DNA of 64,000 nt from Cheilinus undulatus (GCF_018320785.1 NC_054886.1:33773732-33837731), one strand, 5' to 3'; numbered from the stretch's first letter, positions 12,578 to 22,794 are shown. Numbers and translations: made by a program. Notes: generated by a model from the letters alone, not told the origin.

Positions 12578-13350
12578 TTTGTGTCTCTTTGTGGCTGTTT
12601 GCTGTCTGTTTGTTGCCGTGTACTGTCTGTTTGTGTTGTGTCTCTTTGTGGCTGTTTGCTGTCTGTTTGTTGCCGTGTTCTGTTTGTGTTGTGTCTCTTT
12701 GTGGCTGTTTGCTGTCTGTTTGTTGCTGTGTTCTCTCTGTTTGTGTTGTGTCTCTTTGTGGCTGTTTGCTGTCTGTTTGTTGCCATGTTCTGTCCGTTTG
12801 TGTTGTGTCACTTTGTGGCTGTTCGCTGTCTGTTTGTTGCCATGTTCTGTCTGTTTGTGTTGTGTCACTTTGTGGCTGTTCGCTGTCTGTTTGTTGCCAT
12901 GTTCTGTTTGTTTGTGTTGTGTCTCTTTGTGGCTGTTTGCTGTGTGTTTGTTGCCATCTCCTGTCTGTTTGTGTTGTGTCTCTTTGTGGCTGTTTGCTGT
13001 GTGTTTGTTGCCATGTTCTGTCTGTTTGTGTTGTGTCTCTTTGTGGCTGTTTGCTGTCTGTTTGTTGCCATGTTCTGTCTGTTTGTGTTGTGTCTCTTTG
13101 TGGCTGTTTGCTGTCTGTTTGTTGCCGTGTTCTGTCTGTTTGTGTTGTGTCTCTTTTTGGCTGTTTGCTGTCTGTTTGTTGCCATGTTCTGTCTGTTTGT
13201 GTTGTGTCTCTTTGTGGCTGTTTGCTGTCTGTTTGTTGCCATGTTCTGTTTGTTTGTGTCTCTTTGTGGCTGTTTGCTACCTGTTTGTTGCCATGTTCTG
13301 TCTGTTTGTGTTGTGTCTCTTTGTGACTGTTTGCCGTCTGGTTGTTGCCA
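12578..13350 (+). repeat. 57-bp minisatellite, about 13 units
   Basis: Units begin TTGTGTCTCTTTGTGGCTG and continue TTTGCTGTCTGTTTGTTGCC. Starts at 13031, 13088 and 13145 give an exact 57-bp period; a few early units are shorter. Because 57 is divisible by three, several frames stay open on both strands (up to 297 codons). I reject these as coding because they only reflect the repeat. Confidence 0.95.
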
Positions 13351-14220
13351 TTTGCTGTTTTTTTGTTGTTGATCTATTTCTTTATAGTTTTCAGCTGTCT
13401 CTTTGGTGACTTTTTATTTTTTATTTTCATTTATTCCTTTTTCTTTCTTTTCCATGTTGCTTTTCACGTCCTTCAGGCACCTTTTCTTATTTTTGGTATT
13501 TTTTTTTTTTTTCCCCCCCCCCCCCCCCCGTTTTTTGGTATTTTTGGACCTTTTCATTTTTATCTTGGTGCAGGTTTATCCTCTTACTTTTGTCATTCAT
13601 CCCAATTTGAGTTTTTTGTTATCTCAAACCATTTTGTGGTAATTTTAGACGATGGAATACTTCGACGAGACAAGGCCAAATCCAGGGCCGATGTCACCAG
13701 CATCGACCAGTGCTTCCATTTATGCCACGTCTTTATTTGCATCTTTTTCTGGTCATTTTTTGTCACTTTGTCCTCAATTTAACTGGATTTCCAGCTGAAT
13801 TATGAACTTAATAAAAAGGCTTGGTTACTAGGGTGTTTAGCAGGTCCCTGTTTGCTTGTATTTTATTAATCTGTGTCCGTAAAAGCAGAGTGGAACACCC
13901 AATTTCTGTTCACAAAAGTGACGTACCTGATGTTCCTGTTAGCTCTTAGGATGCTAACGTCCAGTACATGCAGGCCTGATGATACACTTGTATTTGCTCT
14001 ACAGCTGAGGTGGCGTTCTGTCATCCTCCACCCTTCTTCCTACGATCTGTCCATCCTCGTTCTCGCCATCCCTCCTCTCCCTCCACCCTCATCCCTCTCT
14101 CTCTCTGATGCTACAGATGCTGCTGTCATCTCCAGCATTCCTCCATCCATCCATCCATCCATCCCCCATCTGTCCACCCCTCCCCACCCTCTAACCCCCC
14201 ACACCTAAAAACACAAACCC
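13350..14220. other. Gene-free stretch with homopolymers and pyrimidine-rich DNA
   Basis: A T run directly followed by a run of about 18 C lies at 13500-13530. CT- and ATCC-rich low-complexity sequence lies at 14030-14210, including a (CATC)n tract near 14143-14164. No gene was recognised. Confidence 0.5.
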
Positions 14221-14228
14221 AGCACTCA

Positions 14229-14610
14229 CCATGTTTTCCTCAGGCCATCACTGAGAGTGCGTCTGTTTTCCAGCCTGAAGCCACGGCGTCATGATAGCGT
14301 CTTGTTTGCTGCTCCCTCTCCTCTCTGCTCTCTGTGTGAGTGAGTGGGAGGGGGAGGATATCATCGTCACGGCAACACCAGCAGCTTGCAGCAGCAGCAG
14401 CACCAGACTGAGGAGAGCGGGGGAGAAGGGGAGGGGAGGAGGGGGAGGAGGGAGAGAAGAGAGATAGAGAGAGTGGAAGCAGCAGGATTGACCAATAAGG
14501 AGCCAGAGGATGGAGAAAAGGAGGAAGCTGATTGGTTCACTGGTCTGTCAGTGACATGATAGAGTGGGAGTACGCTTCGCTCTCTCTCTCTCTCCCTGTT
14601 TATCATAGTG
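14229..14610 (-). promoter_or_regulatory. Candidate minus-strand promoter and first exon
   Basis: On the minus strand, TTTATATAAGGG (about 14628-14639) could be a TATA box. About 380 bp of GA/CT-rich sequence with a CTG-type trinucleotide tract follows. It ends at AACATG|GTGAGT, a strong 5' splice site directly after an ATG, with the junction near 14231. This is the layout of a 5' UTR exon of a gene running left out of the window. No downstream exon was found in 1-14.2 kb and no protein similarity supports it. Confidence 0.3.
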
Positions 14611-14743
14611 TCTCTCGCCCCCAGCTCTCCCTTATATAAACTCTCATCGTTTAATTTACAGGAGTGAATGAAAACACAGAGACATTTGATTGATTTTCAA
14701 GATGCACATACACCCAAATAACCAACCTAATACTATGCATTTT

Positions 14744-15187
14744 CCAAAAAAGTTGGGACACAGAAAGTTGGACAACAGAATGCAATGATTTTCAAATCTC
14801 ATAAACCCACATTTTATTCACAACAGAACATAAATAACATATCAGTTGCTAAGATTGAGACATTTTTTAAATTTCATTAAAATATTCATACTCAGCTCTA
14901 TAAAACAGAAACTGTTCTGTGGTCAGATCAATCAAAATTACAACTAAATATTTACAGACTGTTATGAAAAGAAGAAAGGATGCCAAACAATAGTAAACAT
15001 GGCTATGTCCCTGCTTTTTTGAGATGTGTTGCTGCCATTAAGGTCAGAATGAGCTCATATTTTCATGAAATGGTAAAATGTTTCACTTTCAACATCTGAT
15101 ATGTCGTTTATGTTCTACTGTGAATGAAACATGGATTTATAAGGTTTGACGATCGTTGCAGTTTACACAGCGCCCTAACTTTTTTGG
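14744..15187. mobile_element. Non-autonomous DNA element with CCAAAAAAGTTGGGACAC end
   Basis: The left end CCAAAAAAGTTGGGACAC and the right end, reverse-complemented CCAAAAAAGTTAGGGCGCTG, form terminal inverted repeats of about 20 bp. The interior (ATGCAATGATTTTCAAATCTC and so on) looks like a repeat common in fish genomes. No transposase remains. Superfamily not assigned. Confidence 0.55.
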
Positions 15188-15389
15188 AATTGGACCTCTT
15201 ATTCTTCTGTGTCTTCCTCTTGTCATTTTAATTGTTATAATTATATCGTGTTTTGTATTTTCAGAGGAGGGGAGAGAGTTGGTTTTAACCTCCTTAAACC
15301 TGAGCTTTTGTCTGGAAACACTTTAAGTTTCTCCCACTTATTTGAGAAAAGTGTCTGATAAGTAAAAAAACTTTCTGCCTCTTCTTTCA

Positions 15390-16100
15390 ACAAAAATTTC
15401 TAGGAAATTTTCCTTTCCAAAATTCCCCCCAAATTCACTAAAATTCCGAAGAAATTACCAACAATGTCTGCAAAAATTCTTCCAATAAAAAGTACCCCAA
15501 TTCTTTAAATCTTTCTTTAAAACTTTATCATAAAGCCTTGGAAATTCCAAACATATTTATGACAATTTTCAAGAAAATTCCCCAAATATGGAAGCAAATT
15601 ACCCCTAAAATTTCTTAACAAATTAAAAAAATACATATGCATTCTCCAAAATTCCATGAAAATGGTGGAAACATCCAAATATCCAAACAAATTCCCTAAA
15701 ATTTTGCTAACAAATTCCTGAAAATTTCAAATAACAACCCTACTCCAAAATTCAGGTTCCAATCCCTGAACATTTACAAAGATATTTCCCAAATTCCCCT
15801 TGAGGATGCCAAAAAAGTCCACAGCAATTTCTTCAAACCTTCAAACAAATCCCTCCAAAGTCAAAATATCCCCTAAATTTCTGTGAAAATTCTTCCCTTT
15901 AAAAGTGCCCCAACTTTCTTTAAATCTTTCATTAAAACTTGACCATAAAGCTTTGGAAATTCCCAGCAAATTTCTGACAATTTTCAAGCAAATTCCCCAA
16001 ATATGGAAGCAAATTACCTCTAAAATTTCCTCACAAATTTTAAAAAAATACATATGCAGTCTCCAAAATTCCCTGAAAATGATGGAAACAACAAAAAAAT
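15390..16100. repeat. A/C-rich array containing a 415-bp tandem duplication
   Basis: Units such as AAATTCCCCAAA repeat loosely. Inside, about 15475-15670 and 15885-16085 are near copies: GGAAGCAAATTACC lies at about 15590 and again at about 16005, a 415-bp offset. It is complementary in type to the array at 10200-10710. Confidence 0.6.
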
Positions 16101-16820
16101 AACAAAAATGTCAGTTTCATTCATTTTTCGTCATTTCTTGTAGTCCATTTTAAAAATGTGCTTTTTTGTTTCTTTTTTCTTATTCATTTATAGTCCGTGA
16201 AGTCTTTTTTCATTTATTCATTGCATAATGTCATTTTTATTCTCTAATATATGTTTATCACATTGTTTAATACAGAGCAAGCCTTTTAAATTATATTTGC
16301 TATACATGAATCAATATGTAATTATGCATAATATGTTTTATGAATCAAATTTAATTAAAAATGTTTATATTATTCTCTTTTATTCTATTTATGAGTTTGA
16401 ACTTGTAAAGAAGCTGGGGATGGACGATGTTTGTTTTTTTGTTTACCTGATACACTGATATTTACAGATTTAGTTTAGCCAATACCGATTAGCATGTTTA
16501 AATATGTATTTCAGACCCAAAACTTAACTCCTTAAAACACAGTTTAAAGCTTAAGGATGAATAAAAGAGTCATGTAAACTTTAAGGAGTGAGAATGCATA
16601 AAAAAGAGACTTTACCTGACATAAGTCTGTTGGTTCTGCCTAAAAAACACCACTAAATTATTTATATAAATACATGGTATACAGCAGATAAGGGTTAATA
16701 TTTACAGCCCATTTATCAGTTTTAAATATCTCTATTTCACGCTGATAAAATGTGCATTCTTCGAGTAAATTCTCAAATTAGAATGATTAGATCTGAAAGA
16801 GTACAGCAGGAAAGCATACG
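16100..16820. other. AT-rich gene-free stretch
   Basis: Very AT-rich sequence without a recognised exon or RNA gene. Confidence 0.4.
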
Positions 16821-16821
16821 G

Positions 16822-17946
16822 CAATGATCATCAACTGGCGGCCCGGGGACCATATCAGGCCCCCCAAAGCTTTCTGTCCGGCCCCCAGAAGGTCATGACA
16901 TTCATAAAAGGAGGAAAAGAAGATGTTTGTTAAATCCACCCCAAAAATGATTCATGTTGAAAAAGTTTCAGAATGACTTAACATTTGATTGTTCTTTATA
17001 GAAATTTATTTGTCAGCCATTATTAGTAAAACAAACAAAAAAATACACAGAGTTAAAGCTGGCAGAAATGTTGCAAAAATGGACAGATAAAGTGGCGAAA
17101 AGGGGTTAAAGAGTGGCAAAAATGAGTTGTAGAGTGGCACAAAGGGCATAAAATTGACAGGAAAAGTGGTGAAAAGAGGTTGAAATGTTACAAAAAAAAA
17201 AAAAAAAGCAAAAGAGGGAAAAGGGGGAAAGTAGTATCCAAAATGGGTCAAAAGTGGCAAAAAATTGCAAAAAAGTCATTTAAATGGGATTAAAATCTGA
17301 CAAAAATGTAAGAAAAGTGGCAAAAATAGATAAAAAAGTGGCACAAAGGGGATAAAACATGCAGGTAAAGTGGTTTAAAAGGGGTGAAAGAATGACAAAA
17401 ATTAGGTTAAACTACCAAAAAGGGGCGAAAAGGGGCAGAAATACTGCAAAAATAACCTGGCACAGTAGTGAAAAGGTGTTAAAGAGAGGCACACAGGGGC
17501 AGTGATCAGCGAGACAGTTGCAAAAAAGAGGTTAAAGAGTGGCATAATGGGGGGAAAATGGCAAAAATTGGTTTAAAAGTGTCAAAAAGGTCATGGAAAA
17601 GGGTTAGAAAGCGGCAAAAATAGAAGAAAAGTGGCAAAATTTGATAAAAGAGTGACATAAAGGGGATAAAACATGCAGAAAAAGTGATTCAAAAGGCATT
17701 AAAGAATGTCATAAAACCAGTTAAAGAGGCAAAAATGTAGGTAAGTATGAAAAAAGGGTTAAAAGTGTCAAAAATGAGTTAATCCTGGTGCTATGTGGGC
17801 AGGCCTGTCTTCTTGTTGCCTGCTGCACAATAATATGTTAATCAGACAAAAATGTTGATCTAATTTTTTTCCATTTGAAAGTCTGGCCCCAGAGTTTCTG
17901 CAGAGACTAAATTTGGCCCCTGTGCAAATGTACCTGATGACCCCTG
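16822..17946. mobile_element. hAT-type element carrying a GGCAAAAATGG array
   Basis: The left end CAATGATCATCAACTGGCGG and the right end, reverse-complemented CAGGGGTCATCAGGTACATT, share the CAxxGrTCATCA motif with the elements at 29125-31001 and 60859-61894. The interior is the degenerate array (about 17050-17790). The left 200 bp matches, in reverse, the right part of the 60859-61894 element. I could not confirm an 8-bp target duplication, so this copy is probably older. No transposase. Confidence 0.65.
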
Positions 17947-17959
17947 ACACGCTGGTTCT

Positions 17960-17973
17960 AACGTGAACACGTT
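17960..17973. promoter_or_regulatory. AACGTG-AA-CACGTT palindrome
   Basis: An inverted ACGTG/CACGT pair lies about 60-80 bp upstream of the TATA-like element of the snoRNA host gene. CACGT-type sites can bind bHLH factors such as MYC. The functional link is inference. Confidence 0.3.
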
Positions 17974-17984
17974 AACACTCCGGT

Positions 17985-18000
17985 CCGCCAGGTGGCAGCA
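17985..18000 (+). promoter_or_regulatory. CTCF-like motif
   Basis: CCGCCAGGTGGCAGCA agrees with the vertebrate CTCF core (CCASYAGRKGGCRSYV) at all but one position. It lies about 70 bp upstream of the inferred start of the snoRNA host gene and just beyond the end of a hAT-type element. Binding is inferred from sequence only. Confidence 0.5.
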
Positions 18001-18035
18001 CGGCGCTGCAGAGCGGGTCCCATCTGCTGTGACGG

Positions 18036-18040
18036 TATAA
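18036..18040 (+). promoter_or_regulatory. TATA-like element of the snoRNA host gene
   Basis: GGTATAAGAAGG lies about 30 bp before CACTCTGATCT, which could hold the start site. The pyrimidine-containing start is compatible with a 5'-TOP promoter, usual for snoRNA host genes, but the exact start cannot be read from sequence. Confidence 0.45.
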
Positions 18041-19140
18041 GAAGGAGAGGAAACTCTACCAGGATCACTCTGATCTGCAGAGAGAGGCGGCGACAGGACT
18101 CACCTGACCTTAACGGTAAATCTCTTTAAAACTTCAGCTTTATTCACATAAATGGTCAAACTCTCACACTAATAACGGCATAAACAAACGTGTGTTGATA
18201 GTCTGAACACTCAATGATGCGCCAGTTTACTGGATGATTGTGGATTGTGGGTTTCTGGAAGTTTCCCCACGTTGTGTTTACAAATGGAGGTTCTGTAGCG
18301 TTTATTATTTTATAATATTAAAACAGTCTTTTATGGTTTAACATGTTTTTAATAGTTGCTTCATAAGCAGATTAAAATAAGCCTTAGTGTGAAAATAAAG
18401 GAAATAAAACTAGTCTCAGATCTGTTTTGTGGTAGCTCAGGACGTTGATGGTGAAAACTGAGGCTTACTGTCTGTGCTGAAAGACTTTGTTAGATTGGTT
18501 TGAAAGCTATTTTCAGAGCTTTTTCTCTTTAAAGAGGTAACAGTTTCTGAGTCTGTGTTTCCTGCTTCTATAGCCACGTGGTAAGGCAATAAGGTAGCAT
18601 AATCTCACTTTGTAGATGTAAAAGCCCGACTATAAATATAAATTTACTCTCTATTACAGACGGTGACTTTGATTTTAATACTATTTTTCAGAATCTGTGT
18701 GTATATGCTCGTATTTTAACTAGTTTGAGCTGAGTCTGCACACGTTTCACCTGGATCACATTTGTTACTGCGGTATTAAAAGGAGTCAGGATGTTTGTTT
18801 AGTCACTGCAAATGTGGTTGATTTTTAAGGTTAAATGTTACTTTTAAAGTGTAAATTACACATAAATTACTGTAAAGTAAGAAAATGCTTACAAAGTGAG
18901 TCATAAACCCTGTATTTCTTCTTTTATAATTTAATTTATTCGCTATTTATGTGCTGTTTTTTCTTTCTTTCTAGGCTGTGGCCACGTGGACCTTCAGGGA
19001 CACCGTACAGAAACCTGTAGCTGTCTTGCAATGGATGATGGGACTTTTTCCCCAAGAGAAGCAGGCAGAAATGCCAGATGGCCACTAAAGATGGATACAG
19101 GTGAGCTCCTTTTCACTAGATTTACCAAATCTATGAACTG

Positions 19141-19240
19141 AAAGCATAATAATAATAATAATACAATAAACTTTATTTTTATATCACCTTAAAAAAACAG
19201 AGGTTTACGAAGTGCTTTGACAATAAGCAGAATAACGATT
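19141..19240. repeat. Short dispersed-repeat fragment
   Basis: An (AAT)n run leads into ACTTTATTTTTATATCACC and GTTTACGAAGTGCTTTGACA. This wording is common in fish retroelement tails (TTTATATAGCACCTTT ... ACAAAGTGCTTTGACA). Family not certain. Confidence 0.35.
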
Positions 19241-20282
19241 ACAATACTAAAGCACAACATCACAAGAAAGCCAAAACCCCAACAGCAGCTCCACATAAGG
19301 ACCTTAAATCCCAAATTTCACTGCAAAGGCTGAGCAGGTTGTTTGATCCCTGTGTTGTGTGCTTCCATCTAGAATGTAGGTACATAATGTAATAACTGTA
19401 GAATAAAGGGGTTCCCAACCAGCTGCAGTACAAATACTATATAACAACACAACCACAGCTGTAACAGTGCATAATGAAAGTGGTTTTGTTGAAATCCGTG
19501 GTTTCATTTCGCTTTAGAGTTCTTATTTGATTGTGAGATTTAAATATTAACAGTGAATGATTTAACGTGCATGTTTTACCTCTTGAAAATAAGTAGCTCA
19601 TGGGTTATCAGCCCTAAAATTTCCGTATAGCCAGTACTTTCAAGATGTCTTGGATCATAACAATCTATTATTTCAGGAAACATGGTTTCGAAAGTAGTCG
19701 AGCTTTTTCAAGTCTTTTTTTTTTTTTTTTTTTTTTAATGGAACAGGAACTCCTTAATTCCCAATGTTGGCTGCATAAGAACCAAATGTAAACAATTTAT
19801 TCATGAAATTAGCCTTGATACAGGTCTTGCGTCTTGCGTAAAAAGCAGCAAGTTGGCATAATTAGTGGCAAAATGGGTAGAAAAATTGGTTACCTTGGTT
19901 AAAGTAGCATGAATAATAATCACAATTTCAACACAAATTTCAGCTTAATAATAATTTTCTTAATGAGGTAATTATTCAATACTACTGATCCAACACACAT
20001 ACACTGATATCATCGATAAATCACAACTGGGGAGGGCCCATTCTCTGGGTTTTCTTTTTTCCAGGGCCCAGCCAGATCCCCTAAAGCCACACCATTTGAG
20101 AACCACAGATTTAAGCAGAACTTGGACTGGTTAGAAGATCCAAAAGTCCCAGCTATTGTTGGGAAGCCATGTGCCTCATAAAAACTTTTTTCCCTACATT
20201 ATCTGAGATTTTTTTTTTTTTCATAGACAAACTCATCCTTTGTTCTGTGTTCTTGAAACCAGCCTCTTCCCTTTGATTTATT

Positions 20283-20376
20283 TTCGCCGTGATGACATTT
20301 TTCCAGCCATTCGTAGTTTCCACCAGAGGTCTGCAGACCAAAGATGGTCCAATCCTTCCTTGGATGTCTGAGCGAA
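20283..20376 (+). ncRNA. SNORD14: U14 box C/D snoRNA, copy 1
   Basis: Terminal stem TTCGC/GCGAA encloses box C (GTGATGA, 20289-20295) and box D (CTGA, 20368-20371). Guide A, AGCCATTCGTAGTTTC, can pair with 18S rRNA GAAACTGCGAATGGCT with one wobble. Guide B, CCTTCCTTGGATG, before box D pairs with 18S CATCCAAGGAAGG and directs 2'-O-methylation of the C known as C462 in human. This copy differs most: GACATTTTT after box C, and a perfect internal stem GGTCTGCAGACC. It ends 71 nt before the next exon. Confidence 0.93.
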
Positions 20377-20576
20377 ATAAAAACAGTATTGTTTTTCAAT
20401 AATCTCTTTTGCTGCATGGACTAACTTAATCTTCTTCTGGTTCACAGGGTAAACTTCTCCGTGGAGGCTCTGTCTTGTCCAGTTCCTTAAAGCCCACTGA
20501 AATGGTATGTATCTTACTTTGACAAAAATCTAGCTTTAAATGACTTAACCAGTCAAAAAAACCAGTTTCCATGCTG

Positions 20577-20668
20577 TCGCTGTGATGATGCTTTTTTCCT
20601 AGCCATTCGTAGTTTCCACCAGAGGTCGAACAGGCCAAAGACGGCTTCTTCCTTGGATGTCTGAGCGA
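20577..20668 (+). ncRNA. SNORD14: U14 box C/D snoRNA, copy 2
   Basis: Box C GTGATGA (20582-20588), box D CTGA (20661-20664), a shorter terminal stem TCGC/GCGA, and both 18S-pairing guides intact. The middle reads GGTCGAACAGGCCAAAGACGGCTTC, as in copy 3, so these two are sister duplicates. It ends 76 nt before exon 4. Confidence 0.93.
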
Positions 20669-20859
20669 GATTTAACAAAGTTTAAGATTTTTTTGTGTAT
20701 TTGAATTAAAATCTAATCAATGGTTGCGCTTCTGTTTTCTTTAGGGTTGAATGGTGGTGTAGGAAATGCTGTCCAGTCAAGATGGAAATCTGAAATCTCT
20801 GAGGTGAGTCCCTTTAAAACAGTGTTAGTTTCTAAACTGATGATAAACTAAACCTGATG

Positions 20860-20954
20860 TTCGCTGTGATGATGCTTTTTTTCCTAGCCATTCGTAGTTT
20901 CCACCAGAGGTCGAACAGGCCAAAGACGGCTTCTTCCTTGGATGTCTGAGCGAA
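20860..20954 (+). ncRNA. SNORD14: U14 box C/D snoRNA, copy 3
   Basis: Terminal stem TTCGC/GCGAA, box C GTGATGA (20866-20872), box D CTGA (20946-20949), and both guides as in the other copies. It is nearly identical to copy 2 from the post-box-C spacer to box D. It ends 70 nt before exon 5. Confidence 0.94.
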
Positions 20955-21143
20955 CTGGAGAAAGTTAAAAAATTGTTTGTCAGTTTTATTGCATCATTAA
21001 CCTTTGATTTCATGTCACCTACAGGTTGGAGGAGGCGGCTATTCATAAGAGAAGAAATCTGCGATATTTGAAGGGTGTTACCTGGTATGTAATCCCCACT
21101 CTTAATAATTTCCAGCTTTATTAAGCTGATCCACAACCTAAAG

Positions 21144-21239
21144 TTCGCTGTGATGATGCTTTCTCCAGCCATTCGTAGTTTCCACCAGAGGTCGAACAGA
21201 CCAAAGATGGCCCAATCCTTCCTTGGATGTCTGAGCGAA
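21144..21239 (+). ncRNA. SNORD14: U14 box C/D snoRNA, copy 4
   Basis: Terminal stem TTCGC/GCGAA, box C GTGATGA (21150-21156), box D CTGA (21231-21234), both 18S guides intact. Its body is identical to copy 5 from CGCTGTGATGATGC to the terminal stem, which suggests very recent duplication or gene conversion. It ends 71 nt before exon 6. Confidence 0.95.
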
Positions 21240-21429
21240 TTTAGAGAGGTTTAAAATTATTTTCGTGCATGTTAATTCAACATTTAACCAATCACTGTTT
21301 GTCTTTTCAGATTGGACGACAACCTTGAAGGTGCAGTCCAGTCAAACATGAAGTCATCTGTTGGGGGTTTTTGCCTGGTATGTAGTTCCTTTTTAAAGTG
21401 TATTTTTAGCACTTATTTACCCAGAAAAG

Positions 21430-21525
21430 TTCGCTGTGATGATGCTTTCTCCAGCCATTCGTAGTTTCCACCAGAGGTCGAACAGACCAAAGATGGCCCA
21501 ATCCTTCCTTGGATGTCTGAGCGAA
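21430..21525 (+). ncRNA. SNORD14: U14 box C/D snoRNA, copy 5
   Basis: Terminal stem TTCGC/GCGAA, box C GTGATGA (21436-21442), box D CTGA (21517-21520). The body is identical to copy 4. It ends 74 nt before the last exon, inside the roughly 70-80 nt window known to favour C/D snoRNP assembly in introns. Confidence 0.95.
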
Positions 21526-22219
21526 CTCATCTCTAGTTTCTGTCCTCTACTATTTACTTTTGTTGGTTTTTACTGATTTTCATGTTTATCCTCCTACAGG
21601 TCAAGAACAAGGAGCTGCAGCAGTCAGAGTTCTCTTCACTGTCAACATCCATTCCAGTCACAGTTAACAAATGTGTTCAGTGTGCATGCTCTTGTTTTTC
21701 CTCTTTAAGCACCATGAGATTGTGTAATTAACTTAAATGTTTGATGACTTGGGCTGATTTTAGAGGATTTTTTTTTTGTCCAGAATTCAAACATGGTGTA
21801 AGATGTTTTCACTGACAGAAAAATGTAATGTTAAACTTACGAAAGTATGAGTTTGCATTTTTTTTAAATGTATTATCATTTGGTCTGTGTACCATAATGC
21901 TTGTTTTTCTTCTCAGTTGATCAAAAAAAGTTCAAACTGGAAAGATGAATAAATCCATGGAAAATTTTGAGTCTTGACTCTCTTTTCCTTTACTTCCTTC
22001 TCCCTGAATGCATTGTACCTATGATGCAGCTTCTTCCCGTTTGTTTTTAAATCAAAATGTCTAGCTCACTATTAATTTAAGGCTCAAAGTAAGAATTTTG
22101 GTTACTATAGACCCATTTTCAATGTTTTGAAGCTCTTTATGTGTGTAAGATTAATTTAAATAAAAAGTAAAAATATGTATATTCTACTGCAAAGATGAGA
22201 AAGATGGAAAATTTGGTAG

Positions 22220-22770
22220 TGGGTTATGGCAAATGGAAGATTTCTTATTTTTTTAAATCATTTTTTCCCCCTAATTCTGAGAATACAGTTATGAATTTTA
22301 AGTCAGAATTCTGAGGGGTTTATTTTTCTTGATAGGCCTGAGTTCTGGCTTTTTTTTCTAAGATCCCTGACTTTTTAAAATTGGAATTCTGACTATAATA
22401 TCAAAATTTATTTTTCCTGGTTTTTCACATTCAGACTCTTCTCAGGAATGTGGCTTTAATACTAGAATCAAAGCTATTATCAATTCTGATATCAGAATTT
22501 TTACTTTAATATCTGACTTAAATGTCAATTTTGATATTAATGCCAGAATTTTAATTTCTCAAAATTTTAATCTCCGATTTCTTGCTTATTATGGTTCTGT
22601 TATCTTAGATTAATTTTGGAATTTTGACTAATCTCAGAATTCTGATTTTTCTCAGATTTTTTGCTTAAATATTGGAATTTTGATTTTGATCTCAGCGTTC
22701 TGTTTACTAAGAATAGACCTATAAGTCTGACCTTGAGTTCAAAATTATGACAATTCATTAAAATGTCTTA
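22220..22770. repeat. Degenerate TCAGAATTTTGA-type low-complexity repeat
   Basis: Loose units around TCAGAATTCTGA and TTTTGATATTA recur between the snoRNA host and rnf175. No coding potential. Similar AT-rich arrays fill the hAT element at 26497-27617. Confidence 0.45.
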
Positions 22771-22794
22771 AATAGTCTTAAATTCCATAAAAAA

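Larger units (their letters stand above)
18067..21970 (+). ncRNA. Non-coding host gene for five U14 (SNORD14) snoRNAs
   Basis: I infer a spliced transcript whose role is to deliver U14 snoRNAs from its introns. Exons by splice signals: about 18067-18115, 18975-19100, 20448-20504, 20745-20803, 21025-21084, 21311-21377 and 21600-about 21970, with AATAAA at 21948-21953. Every intron is GT-AG. Introns 2 to 6 each hold one U14 copy. Internal exons 3-6 are 57-67 nt, and the GTCCAGTCAA motif recurs in exons 4 and 6, so exon and intron duplicated together. The longest start-initiated frame over exons 2-3 is about 24 codons and ends at the junction, so the mRNA looks non-coding. In human, U14 copies sit in HSPA8 and RPS13 introns; I see neither protein here. 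A further intron inside the last exon is possible (acceptor CTTCTCAG near 21916). Confidence 0.85.

Noticed and set aside
12578-13350. CRISPR array
   Set aside because: The repeats are contiguous 57-bp units without unique spacers, and the DNA is vertebrate.
12464-13409. Long overlapping open frames (up to 297 codons) on both strands
   Set aside because: They are translations of the 57-bp minisatellite, whose period is a multiple of three. Several frames on both strands are equally open and there is no similarity to known proteins.
18975-21970. HSPA8 or RPS13 as the protein-coding U14 host
   Set aside because: The exons are short, carry early stops and show no similarity to either protein, so the host is judged non-coding.
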